From assembly GCF_023534745.1 (NCBI RefSeq), contig NZ_JAMHJQ010000001.1, positions 299,232 to 363,231 of the forward strand: a stretch of DNA of 64,000 nucleotides, written 5' to 3'. Below are positions 8,689 through 16,576 of this stretch, piece after piece. The notes beneath the pieces are model-generated. The model was given only the letters and a program-made list of their open reading frames with translations, was not told where the DNA came from and made no database searches. Both the position numbers and the translations under genes were made by a program. Every line of letters begins with the position of its first letter. Positions within the stretch are counted from its first letter, which is position 1. Origin of the DNA: Streptomyces sp. 35G-GA-8. Lineage in GTDB: Bacteria > Actinomycetota > Actinomycetes > Streptomycetales > Streptomycetaceae.

Positions 8689-9750
8689 ATGAAACACAAG
8701 AAGCTTCTGCTCACCCTCGGTGCGGCGGCGCTCGTCGCGGTGGGGGGAGCGGTGGCCGTCACCGTACCGGCCGAATCCGGCTCTGCGCCGTCGGCGGACA
8801 GCACCTCCGTACCCACCGCCACCGCCGACGTCACCAAGGGCGATCTCGTCACCACCGACACGGCCAAGGGCACACTCGGGTTCTCGGCCGAGCGCGAGAT
8901 CACGGCCGGTGGGCAGGGAGTGCTCACCTGGCTGCCGTCGGGCGGCGGAACCATCGAGCGGAACGGCACGCTGTACGAGGTCGACGGCTCCCCCGTGTTC
9001 CTGATGTACGGCCAGACCCCCGCCTACCGCGTTCTCGCCCGGGGCGACGAGGGGGAGGACGTACGCCGGCTCAAGGAGAACCTGATCGCGCTCGGCTTCG
9101 GGTCAGGTCTCGCGGCGGACGACGAGTTCACCCAGGGCACCGAGCGCGGTGTCAAGGCCTGGCAGAAGAGCAAGGGCCTGGAGCGGACCGGAAGGATCGG
9201 GCCGGACCAGATCGCCTTCGCGCCCGGTGCCGTCCGCGTACAGAACGCGGACACGTCGGTGGGCGCCCGCGTCACACCAGGCATGGCGGTGCTGACGACG
9301 ACAAGCTCCGAGCGGGTCGTGCAGTTCGACCTGTCGGTGGCGAAGGCCGACAAGATCAAGGCCGGCGACGCCGTCACGGTCGAACTGCCCGGCGGGGCCG
9401 GCGCCGAAGGCCGGATCAGCTCCATCGGACGTACGGCGCGGACGGACGAGCAGTCACCGGACAAGGAGGCGGTGATCAAGGTCACGGTGGAGTTCGACGA
9501 GCCGGAGAAGGTCTCCGGAGTCGACAAGGCACCGGTCACCGTGCGGCTGACCGGCGAGCGGCGCGAGGATGTGCTGTCCGTACCGGTGGAAGCGCTGCTT
9601 GCCGTGGACGGCGGTGGTTTCGGCGTCCGTGTGGTGGAGGGTGACACCGCGCGGGACGTGCGGGTGAGGCTGGGGCTCTTCGCCGACGGCCGGGTCGAGG
9701 TGTCGGGCGGGGACCTGCGCGCGGGCATGAAGGTGGGGGTCCCGGCATGA
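8689..9750 (+). CDS. Membrane-fusion-like efflux adaptor with peptidoglycan-binding-like domain
   Basis: 353-residue exported protein anchored by an N-terminal helix (residues ~4-24). Residues ~112-165 form a PG_binding_1-like domain (GDEGEDVRRLKENLIALGF, then a TQGTERGVKAWQKSKGLERTG segment). The second half has the beta-barrel/lipoyl-like architecture of HlyD/MacA adaptors (VVQFDLSVAKADKIKAGDAVTVELPG and VLSVPVEALLAVDGGGFGVRVV). In Gram-positive bacteria such proteins couple an ABC transporter of MacB type to the wall-facing side. Its stop overlaps the ATPase start as ATGA. It is the adaptor of the ATPase/permease pair that follows; cargo is unknown, with peptide antibiotics or lipids most likely for this class. 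Confidence 0.88.
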   Translation: MKHKKLLLTLGAAALVAVGGAVAVTVPAESGSAPSADSTSVPTATADVTKGDLVTTDTAKGTLGFSAEREITAGGQGVLTWLPSGGGTIERNGTLYEVDGSPVFLMYGQTPAYRVLARGDEGEDVRRLKENLIALGFGSGLAADDEFTQGTERGVKAWQKSKGLERTGRIGPDQIAFAPGAVRVQNADTSVGARVTPGMAVLTTTSSERVVQFDLSVAKADKIKAGDAVTVELPGGAGAEGRISSIGRTARTDEQSPDKEAVIKVTVEFDEPEKVSGVDKAPVTVRLTGERREDVLSVPVEALLAVDGGGFGVRVVEGDTARDVRVRLGLFADGRVEVSGGDLRAGMKVGVPA

Positions 9751-10472
9751 CCGCCGCGATCTCCCGTGCGCGGTCCGCCGAGACCGTCGCCGAGCTGTGT
9801 GGTGTGACCAAGGAGTATCCGGGCGGTGTGACGGCCCTGGGAGGTGTCGATCTGCGTGTCCGGGCCGGGGAACTGCTCGCCATCGTCGGGCCGTCCGGTT
9901 CGGGCAAGTCCACGCTCCTGCATATTCTGGGCACACTCGACCGGCCCACCGCCGGTACGGTCGGCATCGCGGGCCATGACGTGGGGCGGCTCCGCGACCG
10001 GCAGCTGTCCGCCCTGCGAGCCCGCCATATCGGCTTCGTCTTCCAGGCGTTCCATCTGGTCCCGGGCGCCACCGCACTGGGCAATGTCACCGAAGGGCTG
10101 CGGTACACCGGGCTGTCCTCCTCCGAGCGACGTCGCCGTGCGGCGACGGCGCTGGAACGCGTGGGGCTGGCGGACCGTATGAACCACCGGCCGGGCGCCC
10201 TCTCCGGAGGGCAGCAGCAGCGTGTGGCCATCGCGCGGGCGGTGGCAGGGGAACCGGAGCTGCTGCTGGCCGACGAGCCCACCGGGGCACTGGACTCCGC
10301 GTCCGGAGAGGCCGTTGTGGAGCTGCTGCGCGAACTCAACGCGGACGGCGCGACGATCGCCGTCATCACCCACGACCGCGAACTCGCCGACGCGCTGCCG
10401 CGCCAGGTCCGTATCCGCGACGGACAGGTCGTCGAGGACACCTCGCGGGACATTCCGGCAGGTGCGCGATGA
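9747..10472 (+). CDS. ABC transporter ATPase, MacB/LolD type
   Basis: 241-residue nucleotide-binding protein. Walker A is GPSGSGKST near 48-56. The Q-loop lies in VFQAFHLVPG, the signature is LSGGQQQR, Walker B is LLLADEPTG, and the switch His is in ITHDREL. Overall it resembles the LolD/MacB/FtsE class, whose partners are four-helix permeases with a large extracytoplasmic domain. Start and stop overlap both neighbours by 4 bases (ATGA), so adaptor, ATPase and permease are translationally coupled. It powers the mechanotransmission-type export system of this operon. Confidence 0.94.
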   Translation: MTAAISRARSAETVAELCGVTKEYPGGVTALGGVDLRVRAGELLAIVGPSGSGKSTLLHILGTLDRPTAGTVGIAGHDVGRLRDRQLSALRARHIGFVFQAFHLVPGATALGNVTEGLRYTGLSSSERRRRAATALERVGLADRMNHRPGALSGGQQQRVAIARAVAGEPELLLADEPTGALDSASGEAVVELLRELNADGATIAVITHDRELADALPRQVRIRDGQVVEDTSRDIPAGAR

Positions 10473-11680
10473 CGAGCCGCCGCGGCCGAAGGCTCGTCCC
10501 CGCCAGGCTCGGTCTCCGGGACATCGCACAGGTCGGTTCCGCGGGGCTGCGCGGCCGGCCCGTGCGGGTCGTCCTGTCGGCGCTCGGTATCGCCATCGGG
10601 ATCGCGACGATGATCGCCGTGGTCGGTATCTCCGCGTCCAGCAAGGCCAAACTCATGCGGGACCTGGACCGGCTCGGTACCAACATGCTGGTGGTCACAC
10701 CGGGCCAGTCGTTCTTCGCGGACAAGGAGGTGAAGCTCCCGAAGAGTTCACCGCGGATGGTCGGCCGGATCGACGGTGTGGAGCAGGTCGCCGCGACCGG
10801 CGGCGTCGGCGATGTCAAGGTCTACCGCTCCGAGCACATCCCCAAGGAACGGACCGGCGGCATCCAGGTCAACGCCGCCACGGAGAACCTCAAGAACACA
10901 CTGCGCGGCGCCATGGCCACGGGCACCTGGCTCAACGGCGCCACCGGTTCCTATCCCTCCGTCGTCCTCGGACACTCCGCGGCCAGGCGGCTGGGCATCA
11001 CCGAGGCCGGTCAGCGGATCTGGCTGGGCGAGGAGTACTACACGGTCCTCGGTGTCCTTCAACCGCTGCCGCTCGCGCCCGAGATCGACAGCTCCGCGCT
11101 GGTGGGCTGGGAGGCGGCACGGAAGCGCCTCGGATTCGACGGCCATCCGACATCGCTCTACGAACGGTCGGCCGACGACGAGGTCGCGCGGGTACGGGAG
11201 TTGCTGGCGCGGACGGTCAACCCGCAGGCGCCTCATGAGGTGATGGTCTCCGACCCGTCGGCCGCGCTCCAGGCGAAGACCGCCTCCGAGGGAGCCTTCT
11301 CCAGTCTGCTGCTCGGGCTCGGCGGGGTCGCGCTGCTGGTCGGCGGGGTCGGCATCGCCAACACCATGATCATCTCCGTACTGGAACGGAAACACGAGAT
11401 CGGTCTGAGACGGTCCTTCGGATCCACCCGCGGCCAGATCCGGATCCAGTTCGTCACCGAATCGCTCATGCTCTCCGGGCTGGGCGGGCTGGCCGGCGTC
11501 GCCCTCGGGGCACTGGCCACGTACATCTACGTCGGCGCCACCGGGATGCCCTGGACGATTCCGCCCTGGGCGATGGCGGGCGGCTTCGGAGCGACGCTGG
11601 TCATCGGTACGATCGCCGGGCTCTATCCGGCGGTCCGCGCGTCGAGGATGTCCCCGACGCTGGCCCTGCACGCCTCGTAG
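10469..11680 (+). CDS. ABC transporter permease, MacB/FtsX type
   Basis: 403-residue membrane protein. One N-terminal helix (~30-52, VVLSALGIAIGIATMIAVVGI) is followed by a MacB periplasmic-core domain (~55-275) and three C-terminal helices (~285-395) that form the FtsX domain. The segment ISVLERKHEIGLRRSFGSTRGQI is the conserved coupling-helix motif of this class. It ends the four-gene operon lipoprotein/adaptor/ATPase/permease. A strong hairpin follows at 11686-11717. The likely role is export or extraction of a hydrophobic or peptide compound under control of the divergent two-component system. Confidence 0.93.
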   Translation: MTSRRGRRLVPARLGLRDIAQVGSAGLRGRPVRVVLSALGIAIGIATMIAVVGISASSKAKLMRDLDRLGTNMLVVTPGQSFFADKEVKLPKSSPRMVGRIDGVEQVAATGGVGDVKVYRSEHIPKERTGGIQVNAATENLKNTLRGAMATGTWLNGATGSYPSVVLGHSAARRLGITEAGQRIWLGEEYYTVLGVLQPLPLAPEIDSSALVGWEAARKRLGFDGHPTSLYERSADDEVARVRELLARTVNPQAPHEVMVSDPSAALQAKTASEGAFSSLLLGLGGVALLVGGVGIANTMIISVLERKHEIGLRRSFGSTRGQIRIQFVTESLMLSGLGGLAGVALGALATYIYVGATGMPWTIPPWAMAGGFGATLVIGTIAGLYPAVRASRMSPTLALHAS

Positions 11681-11685
11681 GACAG

Positions 11686-11717
11686 CCGGCCCGTCCTCGG
11701 TGGTGGGGACGGGCCGG
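11686..11717. terminator. Bidirectional hairpin between convergent genes
   Basis: An 11-base stem, CCGGCCCGTCC paired with GGACGGGCCGG, lies between the permease stop and the stop of the convergent secreted protein gene. No U-rich tail is present, which is common for Streptomyces terminators. Confidence 0.7.
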
Positions 11718-11724
11718 ACGGCGT

Positions 11725-12684
11725 TCAGGGAGTCAGCGCGAGAGGTTCGAGCGTCACCGAGGCGTTGGAGACCTGGGTCTTGAGATCGGTCCCCTTGCCG
11801 CTGTTGACCATCTGGGCCGCCTCGATCTGGGAGCTCGCGGGAATGCCGTCGCCACCGAGATACGCGGCATACTTTCTCGCCAGTTCGGTGAAGTCGACGG
11901 TTACCCGGGTGGTGGCCTTCGCCGTGATCTGCTGGCCGGGCACGGTGAGGCGGCAGCCATTGGCACAGTTATTCGTCCACATCACGCCGTCACCGTTCGG
12001 AGGTTCCATGAACCCCCCGGGATTGAAGTGAACCACCGAGATGACATTCAGCTTGCCGTTGACCCAGTAGATCAGATCCGTCGTCAGGATCGCCCGCTGC
12101 TCCTCGCAGGAGAAGCCTCCCGTCTGCTCCGCGTAGGCGTCGTAGGAGACCTTGAGCCGCCCGTCCGAGAAGTGATAGGTGGAACCGTCGGCCTTCCGGC
12201 GCAGCGAACTCGACGGGTAGTGGTAGGAGAACGCGACCTCACGCAACTCGCAACCGGTCGTCCCCGTCGCATTGTTCTGCATCGTCAGGGTCAGTGGTGA
12301 ACCGGTGCTCCCCCAGACCTGGGTGTCGTAGCCCGGGTATTTCCGGAACTGCTCCCGGGTCCAGTTGTAGGTGACGAAGTCCCAGGCAGGACACGCCTTT
12401 CCAGCCGCGCCCGTATAGGGAAAACGGCTGAAGCACCGGTCGTCGACCCGCTGGCGGTCGTCCACGGGGCCGCAGCCCGAGGTGTCATGGAAATCCTCTG
12501 TGGTGGCCGCCGGGATGCTCTCCGGCTCACGCACCACGCCGAAGCAGCGGTTCTCGGGGCCCGGGTCGAACACGACGGACGTCGATTCCGTGACCCCGGC
12601 CGCCGCCGGGCTGGGAGTGCCGACAAGGAAGAAGAGCAGGGCGGCCATGGCCGCTCCGGTGACGGCTCTGGACAGTGGTCTCAT
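11725..12684 (-). CDS. Secreted Cys-rich protein of unknown function
   Basis: 319-residue protein with a clear Sec signal peptide ending near SPAAAG (residues ~1-29). The mature part has eight cysteines, compatible with four disulfides, and many aromatic residues (YNWTREQF, YHYPSSSL). ATG 12684 is chosen over an adjacent TTG because GGAG precedes it by about 8 bases. The segment EEQRAILTTDLIYWVNGKLNV and the closing VTVDFTELARKYAAYL region look like an extracellular beta-rich fold. I do not recognise a defined family; it resembles uncharacterised secreted actinobacterial proteins. It is monocistronic, and its promoter lies beside an unusual G-rich tract. Confidence 0.8.
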   Translation of the reverse strand: MRPLSRAVTGAAMAALLFFLVGTPSPAAAGVTESTSVVFDPGPENRCFGVVREPESIPAATTEDFHDTSGCGPVDDRQRVDDRCFSRFPYTGAAGKACPAWDFVTYNWTREQFRKYPGYDTQVWGSTGSPLTLTMQNNATGTTGCELREVAFSYHYPSSSLRRKADGSTYHFSDGRLKVSYDAYAEQTGGFSCEEQRAILTTDLIYWVNGKLNVISVVHFNPGGFMEPPNGDGVMWTNNCANGCRLTVPGQQITAKATTRVTVDFTELARKYAAYLGGDGIPASSQIEAAQMVNSGKGTDLKTQVSNASVTLEPLALTP

Positions 12685-12752
12685 CAAGGCGCTCCGGTGG
12701 TGTTGGCCGACCCGGCCGAAGGTGAATTCGCGACCAATTCGGCCCGACCGGT

Positions 12753-12784
12753 GGGGGGTTGTGGGGGGTGGGGGGTGTGGGGGG
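12753..12784. other. Four-run G6 tract in a 423-base intergenic region
   Basis: Four runs of six G residues on the plus strand are separated by 4, 1 and 3 bases, giving a strong candidate G-quadruplex 69-100 bases upstream of the secreted-protein start at 12684. The rest of the 12685-13107 gap holds no convincing gene. A short reading frame on the minus strand near 12834-13031 lacks a ribosome binding site. Confidence 0.6.
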
Positions 12785-13107
12785 AATCCCTGGGGCAGGA
12801 CCGTAGGCGAGCCATTCGCGGGATGACAAGCGATCAGGCGCCGCGATTTCCGTGTGGAGCGAGGACCGTGCCGTAGCCGAAGAACTGCTCATGCGCGGTG
12901 AGCGAACGAATGTCCAACCCGTCCGCGTGGGACGGCGGCAGAATGCCCGTCAATTCGGCCCCGGGGACTTTTCGGCGGGCCTGCCGCCCGGGGATCGTTC
13001 GCGCAGTGTGTTTTGATCCTCCGGTACTCACATGTCCCGAATCCCCGTAATCCCCGCGTATGGGCAGGAGGCTCTACTGTCGCGCGGACCAATCGAAGGA
13101 GCACCTG

Positions 13108-13821
13108 GTGGCGGATTCCTTGCAGGGCGAGACGGTCCTTGTGGTCGGACGCGGGAGCGGCATCGCGCGGGCGATTGTCGACTCCGCCGCGGCCGAGGGG
13201 GCCCGTGTGATCGCCGCGGGTCGCAACCGGGATGCGCTCGCGACCGCGTACAAGGACACCGGCGTCTCCGTGAAGAGCGTCGACATGACGGACGAGACCT
13301 CGATCGCGGCGCTCGCGGACGAGGTGGGCGGCGTCCACCACGTGGTGTCCACGGCATCGGCCAGGGCACGCGGCGCCGTCCGCGACCTGACGCCGGAGGC
13401 GATCCTGCTGTCCTTCCACACGAAGGTCGTGGGCCCGATCATGCTGGCCAAGCACTTCGCGCCGAAGATGCCGAGGACAGGATCGTTCGTACTGTTCTCG
13501 GGGGTGGCCGCTCTTGAGCCGGATCCCGGATATCTCGGGGTGGCGGCGACCAACGGCTCGGTGAACGTGGTGATCCGTTCACTGGCCGTGGAACTCGCCC
13601 CACTGCGGGTGAACGCCATCTCCCCGGGAACCGTCGACACCGGTGCGTGGGACGGGCTGGGCGAGAAGAAGGACGCCTTCCTGGAGACGAAGTCCGCGAC
13701 CAACCCCGCACGCAGGATCGGCACACCCGAGGACATCGCCCAGGCCGTGCTGTTCGCCCTGACCAACACCTTCATGACCGGTGTCAGCCTGGCGGTCGAC
13801 GGAGGGCAGCCGCTCGTGTGA
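13108..13821 (+). CDS. Atypical short-chain dehydrogenase/reductase
   Basis: 237-residue Rossmann-fold protein. The dinucleotide-binding region is LVVGRGSGIARAIV near residues 10-24, and the segment LRVNAISPGTVDTGAW near 170 is typical of SDRs. GTG 13108 is chosen because AAGGAG lies 5 bases upstream. The catalytic Ser is plausible in LFSGVAALE, but the usual YxxxK is not intact: the aligned stretch is GYLGVAATNGSVNVV, with no Lys four residues after the Tyr. This occurs in a subgroup of bacterial SDRs annotated as oxidoreductases. The enzyme may use an altered proton relay or be a non-classical reductase. It is monocistronic with no informative neighbours. Confidence 0.85.
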   Translation: MADSLQGETVLVVGRGSGIARAIVDSAAAEGARVIAAGRNRDALATAYKDTGVSVKSVDMTDETSIAALADEVGGVHHVVSTASARARGAVRDLTPEAILLSFHTKVVGPIMLAKHFAPKMPRTGSFVLFSGVAALEPDPGYLGVAATNGSVNVVIRSLAVELAPLRVNAISPGTVDTGAWDGLGEKKDAFLETKSATNPARRIGTPEDIAQAVLFALTNTFMTGVSLAVDGGQPLV

Positions 13822-13874
13822 GCGGCGCAGGGCCGTTCCCCGCGTGTCACTGGCGGCCAGGGGTCGGGGGCCGG

Positions 13875-14051
13875 CTATTCCTCGCGTTCGAGTTCGGCCC
13901 GGGCACGCTCGGCGTCAAGGTCCTCCTGCGCGGCACGGTAGATGTCGTCGGCCAGCTTGCGGGCGGCCTTCGGGTCGTGCGCCGTGGAGACCTTCCGGAT
14001 CCGGTCGGCCCATTCCTCCATGTCGCGGGAGTGTTCGGCGTTCTTGCTCAC
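13875..14051 (-). CDS. Small charged alpha-helical protein, unknown function
   Basis: A 58-residue protein that begins VSKNAEHSRDMEEW and ends with a strongly charged Glu/Arg/Ala helix, probably forming a coiled coil. The GTG start is preceded by AAAGG 8-12 bases away. Third codon positions are G/C-rich as in real genes here. It is divergent from the MOSC fusion gene, with 88 bases between the starts. No family is recognised. Confidence 0.55.
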   Translation of the reverse strand: MSKNAEHSRDMEEWADRIRKVSTAHDPKAARKLADDIYRAAQEDLDAERARAELEREE

Positions 14052-14139
14052 ATAACCTTTGTACCTTTTGGTGGGCTTCTCTGCCTGTCGTGGCGGCGGG
14101 CGGACCTGGTGTGCGGCGGCGCCGCGCTGGGAGGATGCG

Positions 14140-15870
14140 ATGGCGACCCTGCTGTCAGTCAATGTGGGACTGCCGAAGGACGTGCCCTGGCAGGGCAGAA
14201 CCGTACACACGGGAGCGTGGAAGTATCCCGTCGACGGCCCCCGGATGGTGCGCCGCCTCAACATCGACGGAGACGGCCAGGGCGACCTTCAGGGCCATGG
14301 CGGGGAGCAGCGGGCGGTCCTCGTCTACCAGACGCAGTCGTACGCGTACTGGCGCGAGGTTCTGGAGCGCGACGATCTCGAATTCGGCCGGTTCGGGGAG
14401 AACTTCACCGTGGACGGGCTGGCGGACGACGAGGTGTGCGTCGGCGACCGGTACCGCATCGGTGAAGCCGAGTTCGAGGTGACCCAGCCGCGTGTGACCT
14501 GTTACCGGGTCGGCATGCGGCTGAACGAACCGCGCATGGCCTCCCTGCTGGTCGCCCACCACCGCCCCGGCTTCTACCTCCGTGTCATCACCGAGGGCCG
14601 GGTCCGCGCGGGAGACCGGATCACACGGACCCGTACCGGCAAGGGGTCGCTGACCGTCGCCGACATCGACGCCCTCCTCTATCTCCCGGGGGCCGATCCG
14701 GCCAAGCTGCGTGCCGCCCTGAGCATCGAGGCGCTCAGCCCCGGCTGGCGGCAGTCCTTCGAGGACATGAGCCGCCGGCTCGACCAGCCGCCCGGCCCCG
14801 CGCCCGCCGCGCCGGGGTGGAAGGGCTTCAAGCGGCTGCGCGTGAGCCGGGTCGCCACCGAGACCCCGGTGGTCGCCTCGTTCTATCTGCGGTCCCCGGA
14901 CTCCGGGCCACTGCCGGCAGCCATGCCCGGCCAGTATCTGAGTGTGCGGATTCCCGGAGAGGGCGGGCAGCGTCCGGTGCGTTCGTATTCGCTGTCCTCC
15001 GCTCCCGGCGCCGCCGAGTACCGGATCAGTGTCAAACGCGAGGAACACGGCGAAGTCAGCACCTACCTCCACACGCGTCTGAAGAGGGGCGATATCATCG
15101 AGGCGGCCGCCCCACGCGGGGCGTTCGTGCTGACCGGGGAGCACACGCCCGTGGCGCTGTTCTCGGCGGGAATCGGTGTCACCCCCGTACTGGCGATGCT
15201 GTACGCGCTGGCCGGTGAGCACAGCTCCCGTGCCGTGTGGTGGGTGCACACCGCACGGGAACCCGGGCAGCACGCCTTCGCGGAGGAGTCCCGGCACCTG
15301 CTCGCGCGGCTGCCCAACGCCCGCGCCTTCCTCTACTACACCGCCCCGGACCTCCAGGTCGCCGAGGGACCCTACGTCACCCACGGTCGCATGACCAGCG
15401 AAAACATCCGGGAACTGGGCATCCCCGGCGACGCGCACGCCTACCTGTGCGGGCCGACGGGCTTCATGTCGGACGTGACGTCCGCTCTCCAGTTGGCGGG
15501 GCTGAGCGGTTCGCACATCCACACCGAGGTCTTCGGCGCGCTGACGGCCATCAACCCGGGCGTCACGGATCGTGTGACCGGACGCCCCCACCAGCCGCCC
15601 GGCCCCCTGGGCACGGGGCCCTCCGTCACCTTCGCCCGCAGCGGACTGTCCACCCGCTGGTCGGACCGGTACGGAACGCTGCTGGAGCTGGCGGAGGCGT
15701 GCGACATCCCCACCCGCTGGTCCTGCCGTACCGGGGTGTGCCACACCTGCGCCACCCCCCTGCTCACCGGCCAGGTCCAGTACACAACGCAGCCCCTGGA
15801 GGATCCCGCCTCGGGTGAAGCTCTGCCGTGCTGCAGCATCCCCGCCACGGACGTGATTCTCGACCTGTGA
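14140..15870 (+). CDS. MOSC domain fused to ferredoxin reductase and [2Fe-2S] ferredoxin
   Basis: 576-residue three-part oxidoreductase. Residues 1-165 are a MOSC domain of YiiM type (GDLQGHGGEQRAVLVY, GENFTVDGL, and the conserved Cys in QPRVTCYRVG). MOSC domains bind molybdenum cofactor or transfer persulfide sulfur. Residues ~225-470 are an FAD/NAD(P)H ferredoxin reductase (RPVRSYSLSSAPG for FAD; FSAGIGVTPVLAML for NAD(P)). Residues ~490-576 are a plant-type ferredoxin with cluster ligands Cys529, Cys534, Cys537 and Cys564 or 565. ATG 14140 follows GGGAGG. The layout suits NAD(P)H-driven reduction at a Mo cofactor centre, for example of N-hydroxylated compounds, as in YiiM/mARC-like enzymes. 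The physiological substrate is not known. Confidence 0.9.
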   Translation: MATLLSVNVGLPKDVPWQGRTVHTGAWKYPVDGPRMVRRLNIDGDGQGDLQGHGGEQRAVLVYQTQSYAYWREVLERDDLEFGRFGENFTVDGLADDEVCVGDRYRIGEAEFEVTQPRVTCYRVGMRLNEPRMASLLVAHHRPGFYLRVITEGRVRAGDRITRTRTGKGSLTVADIDALLYLPGADPAKLRAALSIEALSPGWRQSFEDMSRRLDQPPGPAPAAPGWKGFKRLRVSRVATETPVVASFYLRSPDSGPLPAAMPGQYLSVRIPGEGGQRPVRSYSLSSAPGAAEYRISVKREEHGEVSTYLHTRLKRGDIIEAAAPRGAFVLTGEHTPVALFSAGIGVTPVLAMLYALAGEHSSRAVWWVHTAREPGQHAFAEESRHLLARLPNARAFLYYTAPDLQVAEGPYVTHGRMTSENIRELGIPGDAHAYLCGPTGFMSDVTSALQLAGLSGSHIHTEVFGALTAINPGVTDRVTGRPHQPPGPLGTGPSVTFARSGLSTRWSDRYGTLLELAEACDIPTRWSCRTGVCHTCATPLLTGQVQYTTQPLEDPASGEALPCCSIPATDVILDL

Positions 15871-15898
15871 GCCGGCTCCGGGCCGGCCGGACCCTTTT

Positions 15899-16414
15899 CT
15901 AGGGGTTCTGGGCTTCCTTGACGCGCTGATAGTGGCGCCGGGCCTTCATCCGGTTGCCGCACTCGGCCATGGAGCACCACCGGGCGCTGTTGGGCTTGCT
16001 GCGATCGAGAAGGAAGCGTTGGCACTCCGTGTTCGCGCACGGCCTGAGCCGTCCCGGCCTGGCCTGCTGGAGGCCGGCCCAGGTCAGTACGGTCTCAACC
16101 GCCAGACGACGCGCCTCGGGTGCCCGAAGGGACCATTCGAGCTTGCCGTCCGAGAGGTCGGGAACGCTGCTGACGCCCTCAAGGAATGCGCCCAGGCACG
16201 CCGGCTCGCGCTCGCCTCTCACCACGTCCTGAAGTGCGTCGCGTACGGCGATGAGGCAGCCGAGTTCATCGCTCGACCCACTCCCCCCGTGGTCACGCGC
16301 CCATGCGCGGCCCGCCGAGGGTGTGCCGAGGGCGTCGTGTGTCGTGCCCTCGACCACGGGGGTCGTGTTGAGCAGTGCCAGCAGTGTGTCTTCTTGAGTC
16401 CTGTCGATCACCAC
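15899..16414 (-). CDS. CGNR zinc-finger regulator (ABATE domain)
   Basis: 171-residue protein. The N-terminal ABATE-type ligand-binding region (~1-120) is followed by a CGNR zinc finger in the last 45 residues: Cys in RPCANTECQRF, Cys in RWCSMAECGNR, and the closing RRHYQR. These proteins are thought to be stress-linked transcription factors. GTG 16414 (an adjacent GTG codon could also serve) is preceded by a G-rich stretch. It is divergent from an alpha/beta hydrolase gene. The shared 162-base intergenic region carries an 8-base inverted repeat right at its own start, which suggests autoregulation and control of the hydrolase. Confidence 0.88.
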   Translation of the reverse strand: MVIDRTQEDTLLALLNTTPVVEGTTHDALGTPSAGRAWARDHGGSGSSDELGCLIAVRDALQDVVRGEREPACLGAFLEGVSSVPDLSDGKLEWSLRAPEARRLAVETVLTWAGLQQARPGRLRPCANTECQRFLLDRSKPNSARWCSMAECGNRMKARRHYQRVKEAQNP

Positions 16415-16424
16415 ACCCCGCCCC

Positions 16425-16452
16425 TAACCTGTTTTCCACTGTTGACAGGTTA
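16425..16452. promoter_or_regulatory. Candidate CGNR operator, TAACCTGT-N12-ACAGGTTA
   Basis: A perfect 8-base inverted repeat with 12 bases between arms lies 11 bases upstream of the CGNR start, in the divergent region shared with the hydrolase. A TTGACA-like hexamer overlaps the right arm at 16442. Farther right, TAACCATTAAAGC (~16496) and TAACCGTTCAAAGC (~16547) form an imperfect direct repeat. AT content here is unusually high for the window. Confidence 0.5.
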
Positions 16453-16576
16453 CCCCACCCTCACACCGACCCTCACCGTCACCCGTCGGCACACCTAACC
16501 ATTAAAGCTGACTTGACGAGTTAGATGTCACGTGCTGCACTGTAACTAACCGTTCAAAGCAATCTTGGAGGTTGGC

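Noticed and set aside
12834-13031. A 65-codon minus-strand reading frame in the gap before the SDR gene
   Set aside because: Codon third positions look acceptable toward the end, but there is no ribosome binding site at its GTG and no recognisable family, so I did not call it.
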